Positions 1-7,351 of a stretch of DNA of 64,000 nt are shown here, in pieces. Every line of letters begins with the position of its first letter. The stretch's first letter is position 1. The stretch lies in NCBI RefSeq assembly GCF_000783395.1, contig NZ_JSFK01000021.1, forward strand, positions 1 through 64,000, read 5' to 3'. The DNA is from Pseudomonas chlororaphis (GTDB taxonomy: Bacteria; Pseudomonadota; Gammaproteobacteria; Pseudomonadales; Pseudomonadaceae). The notes under the pieces are model-generated. The model had not been told where the DNA came from. It saw only the letters and a list, made by a program, of their open reading frames with translations, and ran no database searches. Made by a program: the position numbers and the translations under genes.

Positions 1-27
1 CCTGTGGGAGCGAGCCCGCTCGCGAAT
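1..27. repeat. REP-type palindrome
   Basis: Short GC-rich palindrome (core GCGAGCCCGCTCGC) just beyond the 3' end of pvdP. The same family recurs as paired inverted copies at 39267-39359 and 42722-42805. It is truncated by the window edge, so a partner copy may lie outside. Confidence 0.7.
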
Positions 28-44
28 GAACGACGACGCAGCCC

Positions 45-1664
45 TCAAGCCGGGCTGGTTTTAGCCTTCAGATTGCGCGCATACCATGGTCGTTGCGGCA
101 CACGGCGGAACAGACCGGCGAGTTTTTCTTCGTCGGTGATGAAGGTGATACGCAGGGCCAGCTTCATGGTTTCCGGGTCCATCTCCACCGACTTGCCCAC
201 CTGCAATCCCGGCGTAGTGCTGCACCCATGGGTGATCGGCCCCAACCACGGATCATCAACCTCGACCCAACGCCCCGGCGCAAACCACTGCACACCGTTG
301 ACCTGCAGGCGGCTGACTTCACCCGGGTGAAAACGCTCATGGGCGCGGAACCAGTCTTCGATGCGATCGTCGATCCAGCCATGAAAGTGCCAGAACGCCG
401 GGTTGACGTGGGATGAAAACGGGTCACCGAGGAAGTCGTTTTCAGCGTTGTACCAGCGCGCGGCGAAGTCCGCCGGATCCCGTGCAAATGGCACCGGTTG
501 CCCATTGGAAGGATCGCGCGGCACCGAGGCCCAACGCATGTGCAACCAATCATGCAGCCCCAGTTCTACCTCGGAACCAAACTGGCCCAACGTGAGTTTG
601 GCCAGATACGCCGGATCGCGGTATTGCGACTCCCAGACCTGGAAGTTGCTTTCATAGGTTTCGGCGGTCTTGATATCGCTGACCCACTGACTGAACTCAT
701 CGTCACCCGCCGCCGTCCACGTTGGCGGCAACGCCGTGCCGTCGTGGTTGTCGAAGTAGCGGGCAAAACCGATGCGATCGCGGATCAACTCAGGCTGCGG
801 CAGCGGGAAATACTCCCATGACGGCAGGTCCTGCATGGAACGCGCCGTACCGAGCATGTGCCGGTGCATGAAAAAGAAGTCCACGCCGGAACCATTGCGA
901 TCTTTGCGCGGGCCACGGGCATCACGCTCCTTGTCGCGCGGCCCGGGCTGCCAGCCTATCCCGCGCAGCGCCTCGCGCTTGTCCTCGGGAAGCTTGTGCC
1001 ACTTGTCGCGCGTCGCATGCCACAACTGGTGGAACAGACGATGTTCGGGAGAAATCAGCCAGGCCAGCAGCGTCGCGTTCAGCGGCGTGCGTTCGCGGGC
1101 TTCGGGAAACAGCTGCTTGACCGCGACGAAGCGGTTGTCCTGCGCGGGCAAATTCAACGGTCGGTCGAGGCGCAGCGCTTTGCCGCTGAGGGTGCCACTG
1201 CCGGCATTGCCGAAGTCGGCCCAGACCTCATCGAGGATCATGTCCAGCTCATAGCTGATCTGGCCATCAGCGCCGATCAGGCGCCAACTCAGCTTCGCCG
1301 CATCGGCCTTGGCCAGATCACCGAGAATTCGGTAACGAGGTGTTTCGCCGGAGCGCAAACGCTCCGGCGTATCGAGAAAACCGCACACGCCCCGGCCTTT
1401 ATGGCCGATGTCGAGAAACACCTGCAGACCTTTCTGCGGCAAGCCTGCAAGGCCCGCGTCAGCGCCCTCAAAACGGATATCCCAGACTCCGCGCAAGGCG
1501 TTCGCCAGGCGCTGACCGGCCATGTCCGCCACATCAAAAGAGGCCTCGCCCGGCGTGATCGTCGGATCCGGCTTCGTCCATTCACGATGCCCGAAATAAG
1601 CCGCAGGCACGGCGGCGCCCGTCAGCGCCAGGCCTGCCATGAACCATCGTCGAGAAATCTTCAT
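45..1664 (-). CDS. pvdP: Pyoverdine maturation tyrosinase PvdP
   Basis: Periplasmic copper tyrosinase that, in characterised pseudomonads, oxidises ferribactin to form the dihydroxyquinoline chromophore of pyoverdine. About 539 aa. The start at 1664 is chosen because it gives a twin-arginine signal at once (KISRRWFMAGLAL); the frame is open 13 codons further upstream, but that would bury the signal. Histidine clusters expected for the two copper sites are visible: HRLFHQLWH, GLHDWLHMRW and FWHFHGWIDDR, plus FFFMHRHMLG. It is divergent from pvdMNO, and each direction has its own iron-starvation promoter box. The assignment is strong from both sequence and context. Confidence 0.95.
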   Translation of the reverse strand: MKISRRWFMAGLALTGAAVPAAYFGHREWTKPDPTITPGEASFDVADMAGQRLANALRGVWDIRFEGADAGLAGLPQKGLQVFLDIGHKGRGVCGFLDTPERLRSGETPRYRILGDLAKADAAKLSWRLIGADGQISYELDMILDEVWADFGNAGSGTLSGKALRLDRPLNLPAQDNRFVAVKQLFPEARERTPLNATLLAWLISPEHRLFHQLWHATRDKWHKLPEDKREALRGIGWQPGPRDKERDARGPRKDRNGSGVDFFFMHRHMLGTARSMQDLPSWEYFPLPQPELIRDRIGFARYFDNHDGTALPPTWTAAGDDEFSQWVSDIKTAETYESNFQVWESQYRDPAYLAKLTLGQFGSEVELGLHDWLHMRWASVPRDPSNGQPVPFARDPADFAARWYNAENDFLGDPFSSHVNPAFWHFHGWIDDRIEDWFRAHERFHPGEVSRLQVNGVQWFAPGRWVEVDDPWLGPITHGCSTTPGLQVGKSVEMDPETMKLALRITFITDEEKLAGLFRRVPQRPWYARNLKAKTSPA

Positions 1665-1709
1665 TGCCCTACCTGTGTCAGCCATGAAGCAGGCTTTATC
1701 CAAGCTAGA

Positions 1710-1733
1710 ACGTTTGTTGCCGCGGCAAATTTA
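1710..1733 (-). promoter_or_regulatory. Iron-starvation (PvdS) box for pvdP
   Basis: Read on the minus strand, TAAAT (1733-1729), exactly 16 bases, then CGT (1712-1710). This matches the consensus TAAAT-N16-CGT used by the sigma factor PvdS. It lies 46 bases upstream of the chosen pvdP start. Confidence 0.85.
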
Positions 1734-1764
1734 AGCGCGCGTTTTCGCCACGGCGCAGCCGGCC

Positions 1765-1788
1765 TAAATTTCCCTGCCGATCACTCGT
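1765..1788 (+). promoter_or_regulatory. Iron-starvation (PvdS) box for pvdMNO
   Basis: CTAAAT with TAAAT at 1765-1769, 16 bases, then CGT at 1786-1788: a perfect consensus. It lies 62 bases upstream of the preferred pvdM start and is back-to-back with the pvdP box. Confidence 0.88.
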
Positions 1789-1850
1789 TCTTCCCAGATA
1801 GCAAAGGCCCCCGCGCCTGCACCTCAATGGCGAACCCGACTGAGATGGCA

Positions 1851-3221
1851 ATGACAAAACCACGTTCGAAAAAGGCTCTATTCATTGGCCTGCCGTTAGC
1901 CTTGGCGATCAGCGCCGGCGCAGGCTTTGCCGTGTGGCAACACTGGTTCAAGGACGACCTCGGGTACCCGGTCAAAGTCATGAAACAGGCGGATGAGCTG
2001 CACGAACGCATGCTCTCTTTCGACAGCCATGTCAGCCTGACGCAGAACTTCGGCACCGACGGTCACGAAGCCGACAAGGACGGTGACGGCCAGTTCGATC
2101 TGGCCAAAGCCAATCGCGGTCGCCTGTCCGGCGCGGCACTGACCATCTTCGGCTGGCCGGAAATGTGGAACGGTCCGAATGCACCGCACAAGCCAACGCC
2201 CGGCTTCGTTGACGAGGCGCGCAACCAGCAGGAAATTCGCTTCAAGATCATTTCCGGCATGGTCCGCGACTATCCCAATCAAGTCGCCATCGCCTACACC
2301 CCGGACGATTTCCGCCGTCTGCACGGCGAAGGCAAATTCGCGATTTTCATCAGTATGCTCAACGCCTACCCGCTGGGCCACGACCTGAGCCTGCTGGACA
2401 TGTGGACGGCGCGCGGCATGCGCATGTTCGGCTTCAGCTATATCGGCAATAACGACTGGGCTGACTCTTCGCGTCCGTTGCCGTTCCTCAACGACTCACC
2501 GGACGCCCTCGACGGCCTCTCGGATCTGGGCAAGCAAGCGGTCACGCGCCTCAACGATCTGGGTGTGATCATCGACGTCTCGCAAATGTCGACCAAGGCC
2601 CTCGAGCAAGTCGCGCAACTCAGCCGCACGCCGCTGATTGCCTCGCACTCGGCGCCACGCGCAATGGTCGATATTCCGCGCAACCTCAGCGACAAGGAAA
2701 TGCAGCTGATCAAGAACAGTGGTGGCGTAGTGCAGATTGTCGCGTTCTCGCAATACCTGCGCCCGCTGACCCAGATCACGCAAGACAAGCTCAATGAAAT
2801 GCGCAAGGATTTCGATCTGCCGCCACTGCCAAACCTGGCCATGGCGTTGATGCCCGGCGATCCGATCATTGCGGCGTGGTCCGAGCAGAAGTTCGGCCAG
2901 TACGCTGGCCGCCTCTACGGCATCCTCGAAGAAGAACCGAAAGCCAGTCTCAAGGACCTGGGCGACGCAATCGATTACGCAGTGCGCAAGATCGGCATCG
3001 ACCATGTCGGCATCAGCTCCGACTTCAACGAGGGCGGCGGCGTCAAAGGTTTCGAGAACGTTGGCGAGATCCGTAACGTCACCGCCGAGTTGATCTCGCG
3101 CGGTTATTCCGAGGCGGATATCGCCAAGCTCTGGGGCGGCAACTTCCTGCGCGTCTGGGATCAGGTCGAAAAAGCCGCGAAACCGGCGGTGGCGGCTGCA
3201 TCGGGAACTGCCAAGCCATGA
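1851..3221 (+). CDS. pvdM: Pyoverdine maturation protein PvdM (dipeptidase-like)
   Basis: About 456 aa, with an N-terminal membrane/signal segment (ALFIGLPLALAISAGAGFAVW) and a renal-dipeptidase (M19) fold. PvdM is known to be needed for PvdP-dependent ferribactin oxidation in the periplasm. By eye, metal-ligand motifs are degenerate: FDSHVS in place of HxD, ISMLN where a Glu is usual, and IDVSQMS where SH is usual; IASHSAPR and ISSDFN remain recognisable. In-frame ATGs also occur at 1827 and 1845; 1851 is preferred because it directly precedes the basic TKPRSKK stretch. The open frame back to base 858 is antisense to pvdP and was not used. The stop overlaps the pvdN start (ATGA). Confidence 0.93.
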   Translation: MTKPRSKKALFIGLPLALAISAGAGFAVWQHWFKDDLGYPVKVMKQADELHERMLSFDSHVSLTQNFGTDGHEADKDGDGQFDLAKANRGRLSGAALTIFGWPEMWNGPNAPHKPTPGFVDEARNQQEIRFKIISGMVRDYPNQVAIAYTPDDFRRLHGEGKFAIFISMLNAYPLGHDLSLLDMWTARGMRMFGFSYIGNNDWADSSRPLPFLNDSPDALDGLSDLGKQAVTRLNDLGVIIDVSQMSTKALEQVAQLSRTPLIASHSAPRAMVDIPRNLSDKEMQLIKNSGGVVQIVAFSQYLRPLTQITQDKLNEMRKDFDLPPLPNLAMALMPGDPIIAAWSEQKFGQYAGRLYGILEEEPKASLKDLGDAIDYAVRKIGIDHVGISSDFNEGGGVKGFENVGEIRNVTAELISRGYSEADIAKLWGGNFLRVWDQVEKAAKPAVAAASGTAKP

Positions 3222-4498
3222 GTAACCGTCGGGACTTTCTCAAGCAGGCCGGAATCGTTGCTGCGGCGTTGCCCCTGGGGGCGAGCCTGCCTGATCTCGC
3301 CAGCGCTTCAGCCGCTGCTCCGCTGCCGCGCAACAAATGGGCGCAGTTGCAGCAGCTGTTCGATCAGGAGCCGGACTACCTGCATTTCTCCAATTTTCTG
3401 ATCACCACGCACCCCAGACCGGTGCGCGAGGCGATCGAGCAACATCGCGCAGCCCTCGACAAAAATCCCGGCCTGGCGATGGATTGGGACTTGGGCGTGA
3501 TCGAACAGCGCGAGGAAAACGTGCGGGTCTGGGCCGCTCGCTACTTGCAGACCAACGCCAAACAGATCGCGCTGACCGGCAGCACCACCGAAGGTCTGGC
3601 GACGATCTATGGCGGCGTGCATGTGCGTGCCGACCAGGAAATCCTCACCACCGTCCACGAACATTACGCGACCCACACCACCCTCGCCTTGCGCACCGAA
3701 CGCGACGGCACGCGGGTGCGCAAGATTGCGCTGTTCAAGGATGTTTACCACGCCAGCAAAGACGAAATCCTCGCCAATATCGACAACGCCATCCGCCCCG
3801 AAACCCGAGTGTTGGGGATGTGCTGGGTACATTCGGGCAGCGGCCTGAAACTGCCAATCGGTGAGATCGGCGCAATCGTCGACAAGCACAATCGCGGCCG
3901 CAGCGATGCCGACCGGATCGTCTACGTGGTCGACGGCGTGCACGGCTTCGGTGTGGACAACCTGAACTTCGCGCAAATGAACTGCGACTTCTTCATTGCC
4001 GGCACGCACAAATGGATGTTCGGCCCACGCGGTACCGGGATCATTTGCAGCCGCTTCGAAGACGTCAGGTACGTCACGCCGGTTATTCCGACGTTCTCCG
4101 AGGCGACCGCGTTTTCCACCACCATGACCCCCGGTGGCTACCACGCATTCGAACACCGCTGGGCACTGGACGAGGCGTTCAAGTTGCATCTGCAATTGGG
4201 CAAGGCCGACGTCGAAGCACGCATTCACGCGCTCAATAGTTATTTGAAACAACGCCTGCAACAACGTCCGCAAATCGAGCTCGTCACGCCATTGAGCCCG
4301 GCGCTGTCCGCCGGTTTCACGTTCTTCCGGGTCAAGGGCAAGGACAGCGACAAGATCGCTGCGCACCTGATGGCCAACCGCGTGGTGGCCGATGCCGTCC
4401 ACCGCGATGTCGGCCCGGTGATCCGCACCGCCCCCGGGCTGCTCAACGACGAAGCACAAATCGACCGTCTGCTGGCCGTGCTCGACCAAGCCCTCTGA
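3218..4498 (+). CDS. pvdN: PLP-dependent pyoverdine side-chain enzyme PvdN
   Basis: 426 aa fold-type I PLP enzyme (class V aminotransferase/desulfurase-like). It has a textbook Tat signal (NRRDFLKQAG) followed by a hydrophobic stretch, so it is exported folded. The PLP lysine is Lys265 in GTHKWMFGPRGTG. Characterised PvdN converts the glutamate at the chromophore side chain to succinamide. Translation is coupled to pvdM by a four-base ATGA overlap, which defines the start. It shares the iron-starvation promoter at 1765. Confidence 0.95.
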   Translation: MSNRRDFLKQAGIVAAALPLGASLPDLASASAAAPLPRNKWAQLQQLFDQEPDYLHFSNFLITTHPRPVREAIEQHRAALDKNPGLAMDWDLGVIEQREENVRVWAARYLQTNAKQIALTGSTTEGLATIYGGVHVRADQEILTTVHEHYATHTTLALRTERDGTRVRKIALFKDVYHASKDEILANIDNAIRPETRVLGMCWVHSGSGLKLPIGEIGAIVDKHNRGRSDADRIVYVVDGVHGFGVDNLNFAQMNCDFFIAGTHKWMFGPRGTGIICSRFEDVRYVTPVIPTFSEATAFSTTMTPGGYHAFEHRWALDEAFKLHLQLGKADVEARIHALNSYLKQRLQQRPQIELVTPLSPALSAGFTFFRVKGKDSDKIAAHLMANRVVADAVHRDVGPVIRTAPGLLNDEAQIDRLLAVLDQAL

Positions 4499-4529
4499 GC
4501 GCTCCCTTTTTCTTTTAGCGAGACCCGCC

Positions 4530-5438
4530 ATGAACAGTGAACTGCGTCGTTTTCCCCTCAAGACCCTGCCGGCGCTGATGCTCACCGCCCTCGCCGCCGG
4601 CCTGCTGCCTGGCGTTGCCCAGGCCGCCACACCGCCGGCGCCGGGCAAGGTGTTCAAGGACTGCAAGGACTGCCCGGAGATGGTCGTGCTGCCCACCGGC
4701 ACCTTCACCATGGGCACCCCGGACGATGAAGTCGGCCGCGAGCCTGACGAAGGCCCGATGCACCCGGTGACGTTTGCCCAGCCGCTGGCGATCAGCCGCT
4801 TTCAGGTACTGCGCGGCGAGTGGGATGCCTACCTCAAGGACAGCGGCTATAAAATGCCCGATGGCGACACCCGTCCAGGTCGTGCGTGCAAGGCCGGCAT
4901 TCCCGATTATCAGGGCAGCGACCCACGCAAACAGTACACCGACAAACATCCAGCGGTGTGCATGGACTTCCCCGAAGTCGAAGCATACGTGGCGTGGCTG
5001 TCGAAAAAGACTGGCAAGCAATACCGATTGGTCAGCGAATCCTTGCGCGAGTACGCAGCGCGTGGTGGCAGCAGCGGGCCGTTCCCCTTCCCGTTCGATG
5101 AGGGCAAGGAATACAGCATCGCCAAACACGCCAACACTTACGGCGCCGCCGATGGCTACAACTTCACTGCGCCGGCCGGCAGCTTTCCAGCCAACGCCTT
5201 CGGCGTGTACGACATGCACGGCAACATCTATGAATGGACGGCCGACTGCTACAACGAAAATTACGTCGGCGCACCAAGCGATGGCAGCGCCTGGCTGAGC
5301 GGCAAATGCGAGATCCGCCGTATCCGTGGCAACGACTGGGGCGAAGCGCCGGTGTTCTCCCGCTCCGGTAACCGCAACGCCACCTACACCGACACGCGCG
5401 GCGACTGGATCGGCTTTCGCGTCGCCCGCGATCTGTAA
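4530..5438 (+). CDS. pvdO: Periplasmic pyoverdine maturation protein PvdO (FGE-like)
   Basis: 302 aa with a Sec-type signal peptide (hydrophobic LPALMLTALAAGLLPG, cleavage likely after AQA). The rest is a formylglycine-generating-enzyme/sulfatase-modifying fold: MVVLPTGTFTMG near the start, YDMHGNIYEWTADCY and RGNDWG near the end. Known PvdO completes the oxidation of dihydropyoverdine to the fluorescent chromophore. It lies 31 bases after pvdN in the same operon. Confidence 0.94.
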   Translation: MNSELRRFPLKTLPALMLTALAAGLLPGVAQAATPPAPGKVFKDCKDCPEMVVLPTGTFTMGTPDDEVGREPDEGPMHPVTFAQPLAISRFQVLRGEWDAYLKDSGYKMPDGDTRPGRACKAGIPDYQGSDPRKQYTDKHPAVCMDFPEVEAYVAWLSKKTGKQYRLVSESLREYAARGGSSGPFPFPFDEGKEYSIAKHANTYGAADGYNFTAPAGSFPANAFGVYDMHGNIYEWTADCYNENYVGAPSDGSAWLSGKCEIRRIRGNDWGEAPVFSRSGNRNATYTDTRGDWIGFRVARDL

Positions 5439-5452
5439 CGCCCTCGCCCGGC

Positions 5453-5476
5453 TAAATTAGCCGTCCTGCCAGTCGT
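5453..5476 (+). promoter_or_regulatory. Iron-starvation (PvdS) box for pvdE
   Basis: GCTAAAT with TAAAT at 5453-5457, 16 bases, then CGT at 5474-5476: a perfect consensus, 108 bases upstream of pvdE. pvdE therefore has its own PvdS promoter as well as possible read-through from pvdMNO. Confidence 0.85.
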
Positions 5477-5584
5477 TTTACAGGTGAGCGCGAACCGACA
5501 CGGTGCGCCACCGCCCTCTACGTCATCCAGGCGAAGTCCGCGAACCATGCCGGCCTTCGCCGCTTTTTCCAGCAGGGAACCTCC

Positions 5585-7234
5585 ATGAGCAAACCAACAC
5601 GCGGGGTGATCAAAGAATTGTTCGCCCTGCTCAAACCCTTTCGGCTGATCGTGACCGTCTCGACCCTGCTCGGCATGGTCGGCGGTCTGAGTGTCACCGC
5701 GTTGCTGGCGACCATCAACAGCGTGCTGCACACCGAAGGCGACCTGAGCAACACCGTGGTCGCGGTCTTCGCCGGGTTGTGCCTGCTGGCCCTGACCAGT
5801 TCGATTTTCTCCGACATCGGCACCAACTATGTCGGTCAGCACATCATTGCCAAACTGCGCAAAGAGCTGGGCGAGAAAGTCCTCAGCGCCCCCATCGAGC
5901 AGATCGAGCGCTATCGCAGCCATCGTCTGATCCCGGTGCTGACCCACGACGTCGACACCATCAGCGACTTCGCTTTCGCTTTCGCCCCGCTGGCGATTTC
6001 CATGACCGTCACCCTCGGCTGCATGGGCTACCTGGCAATGTTGTCATGGCCGATGTTCCTGATGGTGGTGGTGGCGATTCTGCTCAGCACGATCATTCAG
6101 TACATTGCCCGCGGGCGCGGCATGCAGGGTTTCATGAAGGCCCGCGACTACGAAGACGAGTTGCAGAAGAACTATCACGCCGTGGCTGAAGGCGCGAAAG
6201 AACTGCGCATCCATCGCCCGCGCCGGCACCGCATGTTCGTTGCCGGCATCGAAGGAACGGCGAACAAGATCTGCGACACCCAAGTGCGTTCGGTGAACAC
6301 GTTCGTCATCGCCAAAACCCTCGGCTCGATGCTGTTTTTTGTGGTCATCGGCTTGGCGCTGGGCCTGCAATCGCTGTGGCCGAGCGCCGACAAAGCGGTG
6401 ATCAGCGGCTTCGTGCTGGTGCTGCTGTACATGAAAGGTCCGCTGGAGCACCTGATCAGCACCTTGCCGATTGTCAGCCGCGCGCAGATCGCCTTCCGCC
6501 GTATCGCCGATCTGTCGGAGCAGTTCTCCTCACCCGAACCGCACCTGTTGCTCAGCGATCAAGGCCCGAAAAACAACGTCGTGCACAGCCTCGAACTGAC
6601 CGACGTGTCGTACAGTTTCCCGACCGTGGAGGGCGCGGCACCGTTCCGTCTCGGCCCGGTGAACCTGAAAATCGAGCAGGGCGACATCATTTTCATCGTC
6701 GGTGAAAACGGCTGTGGCAAGACCACCCTGATCAAACTGCTGCTGGGCCTGTATGCGCCGCAACAGGGTGAGATCCGCCTCAACCAGCAGATCATCGACG
6801 CCGCGACCCGCGATGATTATCGACAGTTGTTCACCACGATTTTCGCCGACTATTACCTGTTCGATGACGTGGTCCAGGGCGACACGCATATCCCCGAAGA
6901 CGCCAACAAATACCTGCAGCGTCTGGAGATCGCGCACAAGGTCAGCGTGCGTGACGGCTCGTTCACCACCACCGACCTGTCCACCGGCCAGCGCAAGCGT
7001 CTGGCGCTGATCAACGCGTGGCTGGAAGAGCGCCCGGTGCTGGTGTTCGATGAATGGGCCGCCGACCAGGATCCGACCTTCCGCCGCATCTTCTACACCG
7101 AACTGCTACCCGACCTGAAGCGTCTGGGCAAAACCATCATCGTTATTTCCCACGACGATCGTTACTTCGATGTCGCCGACCAATTGGTGCGCATGAGCGC
7201 CGGCAAAGTGGTCACCGAGCTTCAACCCGCCTGA
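5585..7234 (+). CDS. pvdE: Pyoverdine precursor ABC exporter PvdE
   Basis: 549 aa fused permease/ATPase of the cyclic-peptide-transporter type. It moves acylated ferribactin from cytoplasm to periplasm for maturation by PvdP, PvdM, PvdN and PvdO. The N-terminal half (about 20-310) holds the transmembrane segments. The ATPase half has Walker A GENGCGKTT, signature LSTGQRKRLAL and Walker B VLVFDEWAADQDP. The start at 5585 has a GGGAAC site upstream. A pvdF gene does not follow pvdO here, unlike in P. aeruginosa. Confidence 0.95.
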   Translation: MSKPTRGVIKELFALLKPFRLIVTVSTLLGMVGGLSVTALLATINSVLHTEGDLSNTVVAVFAGLCLLALTSSIFSDIGTNYVGQHIIAKLRKELGEKVLSAPIEQIERYRSHRLIPVLTHDVDTISDFAFAFAPLAISMTVTLGCMGYLAMLSWPMFLMVVVAILLSTIIQYIARGRGMQGFMKARDYEDELQKNYHAVAEGAKELRIHRPRRHRMFVAGIEGTANKICDTQVRSVNTFVIAKTLGSMLFFVVIGLALGLQSLWPSADKAVISGFVLVLLYMKGPLEHLISTLPIVSRAQIAFRRIADLSEQFSSPEPHLLLSDQGPKNNVVHSLELTDVSYSFPTVEGAAPFRLGPVNLKIEQGDIIFIVGENGCGKTTLIKLLLGLYAPQQGEIRLNQQIIDAATRDDYRQLFTTIFADYYLFDDVVQGDTHIPEDANKYLQRLEIAHKVSVRDGSFTTTDLSTGQRKRLALINAWLEERPVLVFDEWAADQDPTFRRIFYTELLPDLKRLGKTIIVISHDDRYFDVADQLVRMSAGKVVTELQPA

Positions 7235-7238
7235 TTGT

Positions 7239-7264
7239 GAAAATTTTGTAAAAAAAGTGCGTTG
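7239..7264 (+). promoter_or_regulatory. Candidate ECF (FpvI-type) promoter of fpvA
   Basis: GAAAATTTTG (7239-7248), an A-rich spacer, then GTGCGTTG (7257-7264), between pvdE and fpvA. The arrangement resembles iron-starvation ECF sigma promoters of the FecI/FpvI group. No TAAAT-N16-CGT box is present upstream of fpvA, consistent with FpvI rather than PvdS control. This is by-eye pattern matching only. Confidence 0.4.
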
Positions 7265-7292
7265 AGCCTTTCCGGTTTTCGGAAGGTTCAAC
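7261..7292 (+). terminator. Strong hairpin between pvdE and fpvA
   Basis: GTTGAGCCTTTCCG pairs with CGGAAGGTTCAAC around a short T-rich loop, with one bulged position. There is no clear T-tract after it. It may terminate pvdE transcripts or form a 5' structure in the fpvA mRNA. Confidence 0.4.
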
Positions 7293-7351
7293 GTCTTATT
7301 TACAGTTAATAGAAATAGTTCTCAGTCAACACTTTGAAGAGTAGAAGAATA

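Noticed and set aside
858..1850. Long N-terminal extension of the pvdM frame
   Set aside because: It is antisense to pvdP and would place the promoter box and signal peptide inside the protein.
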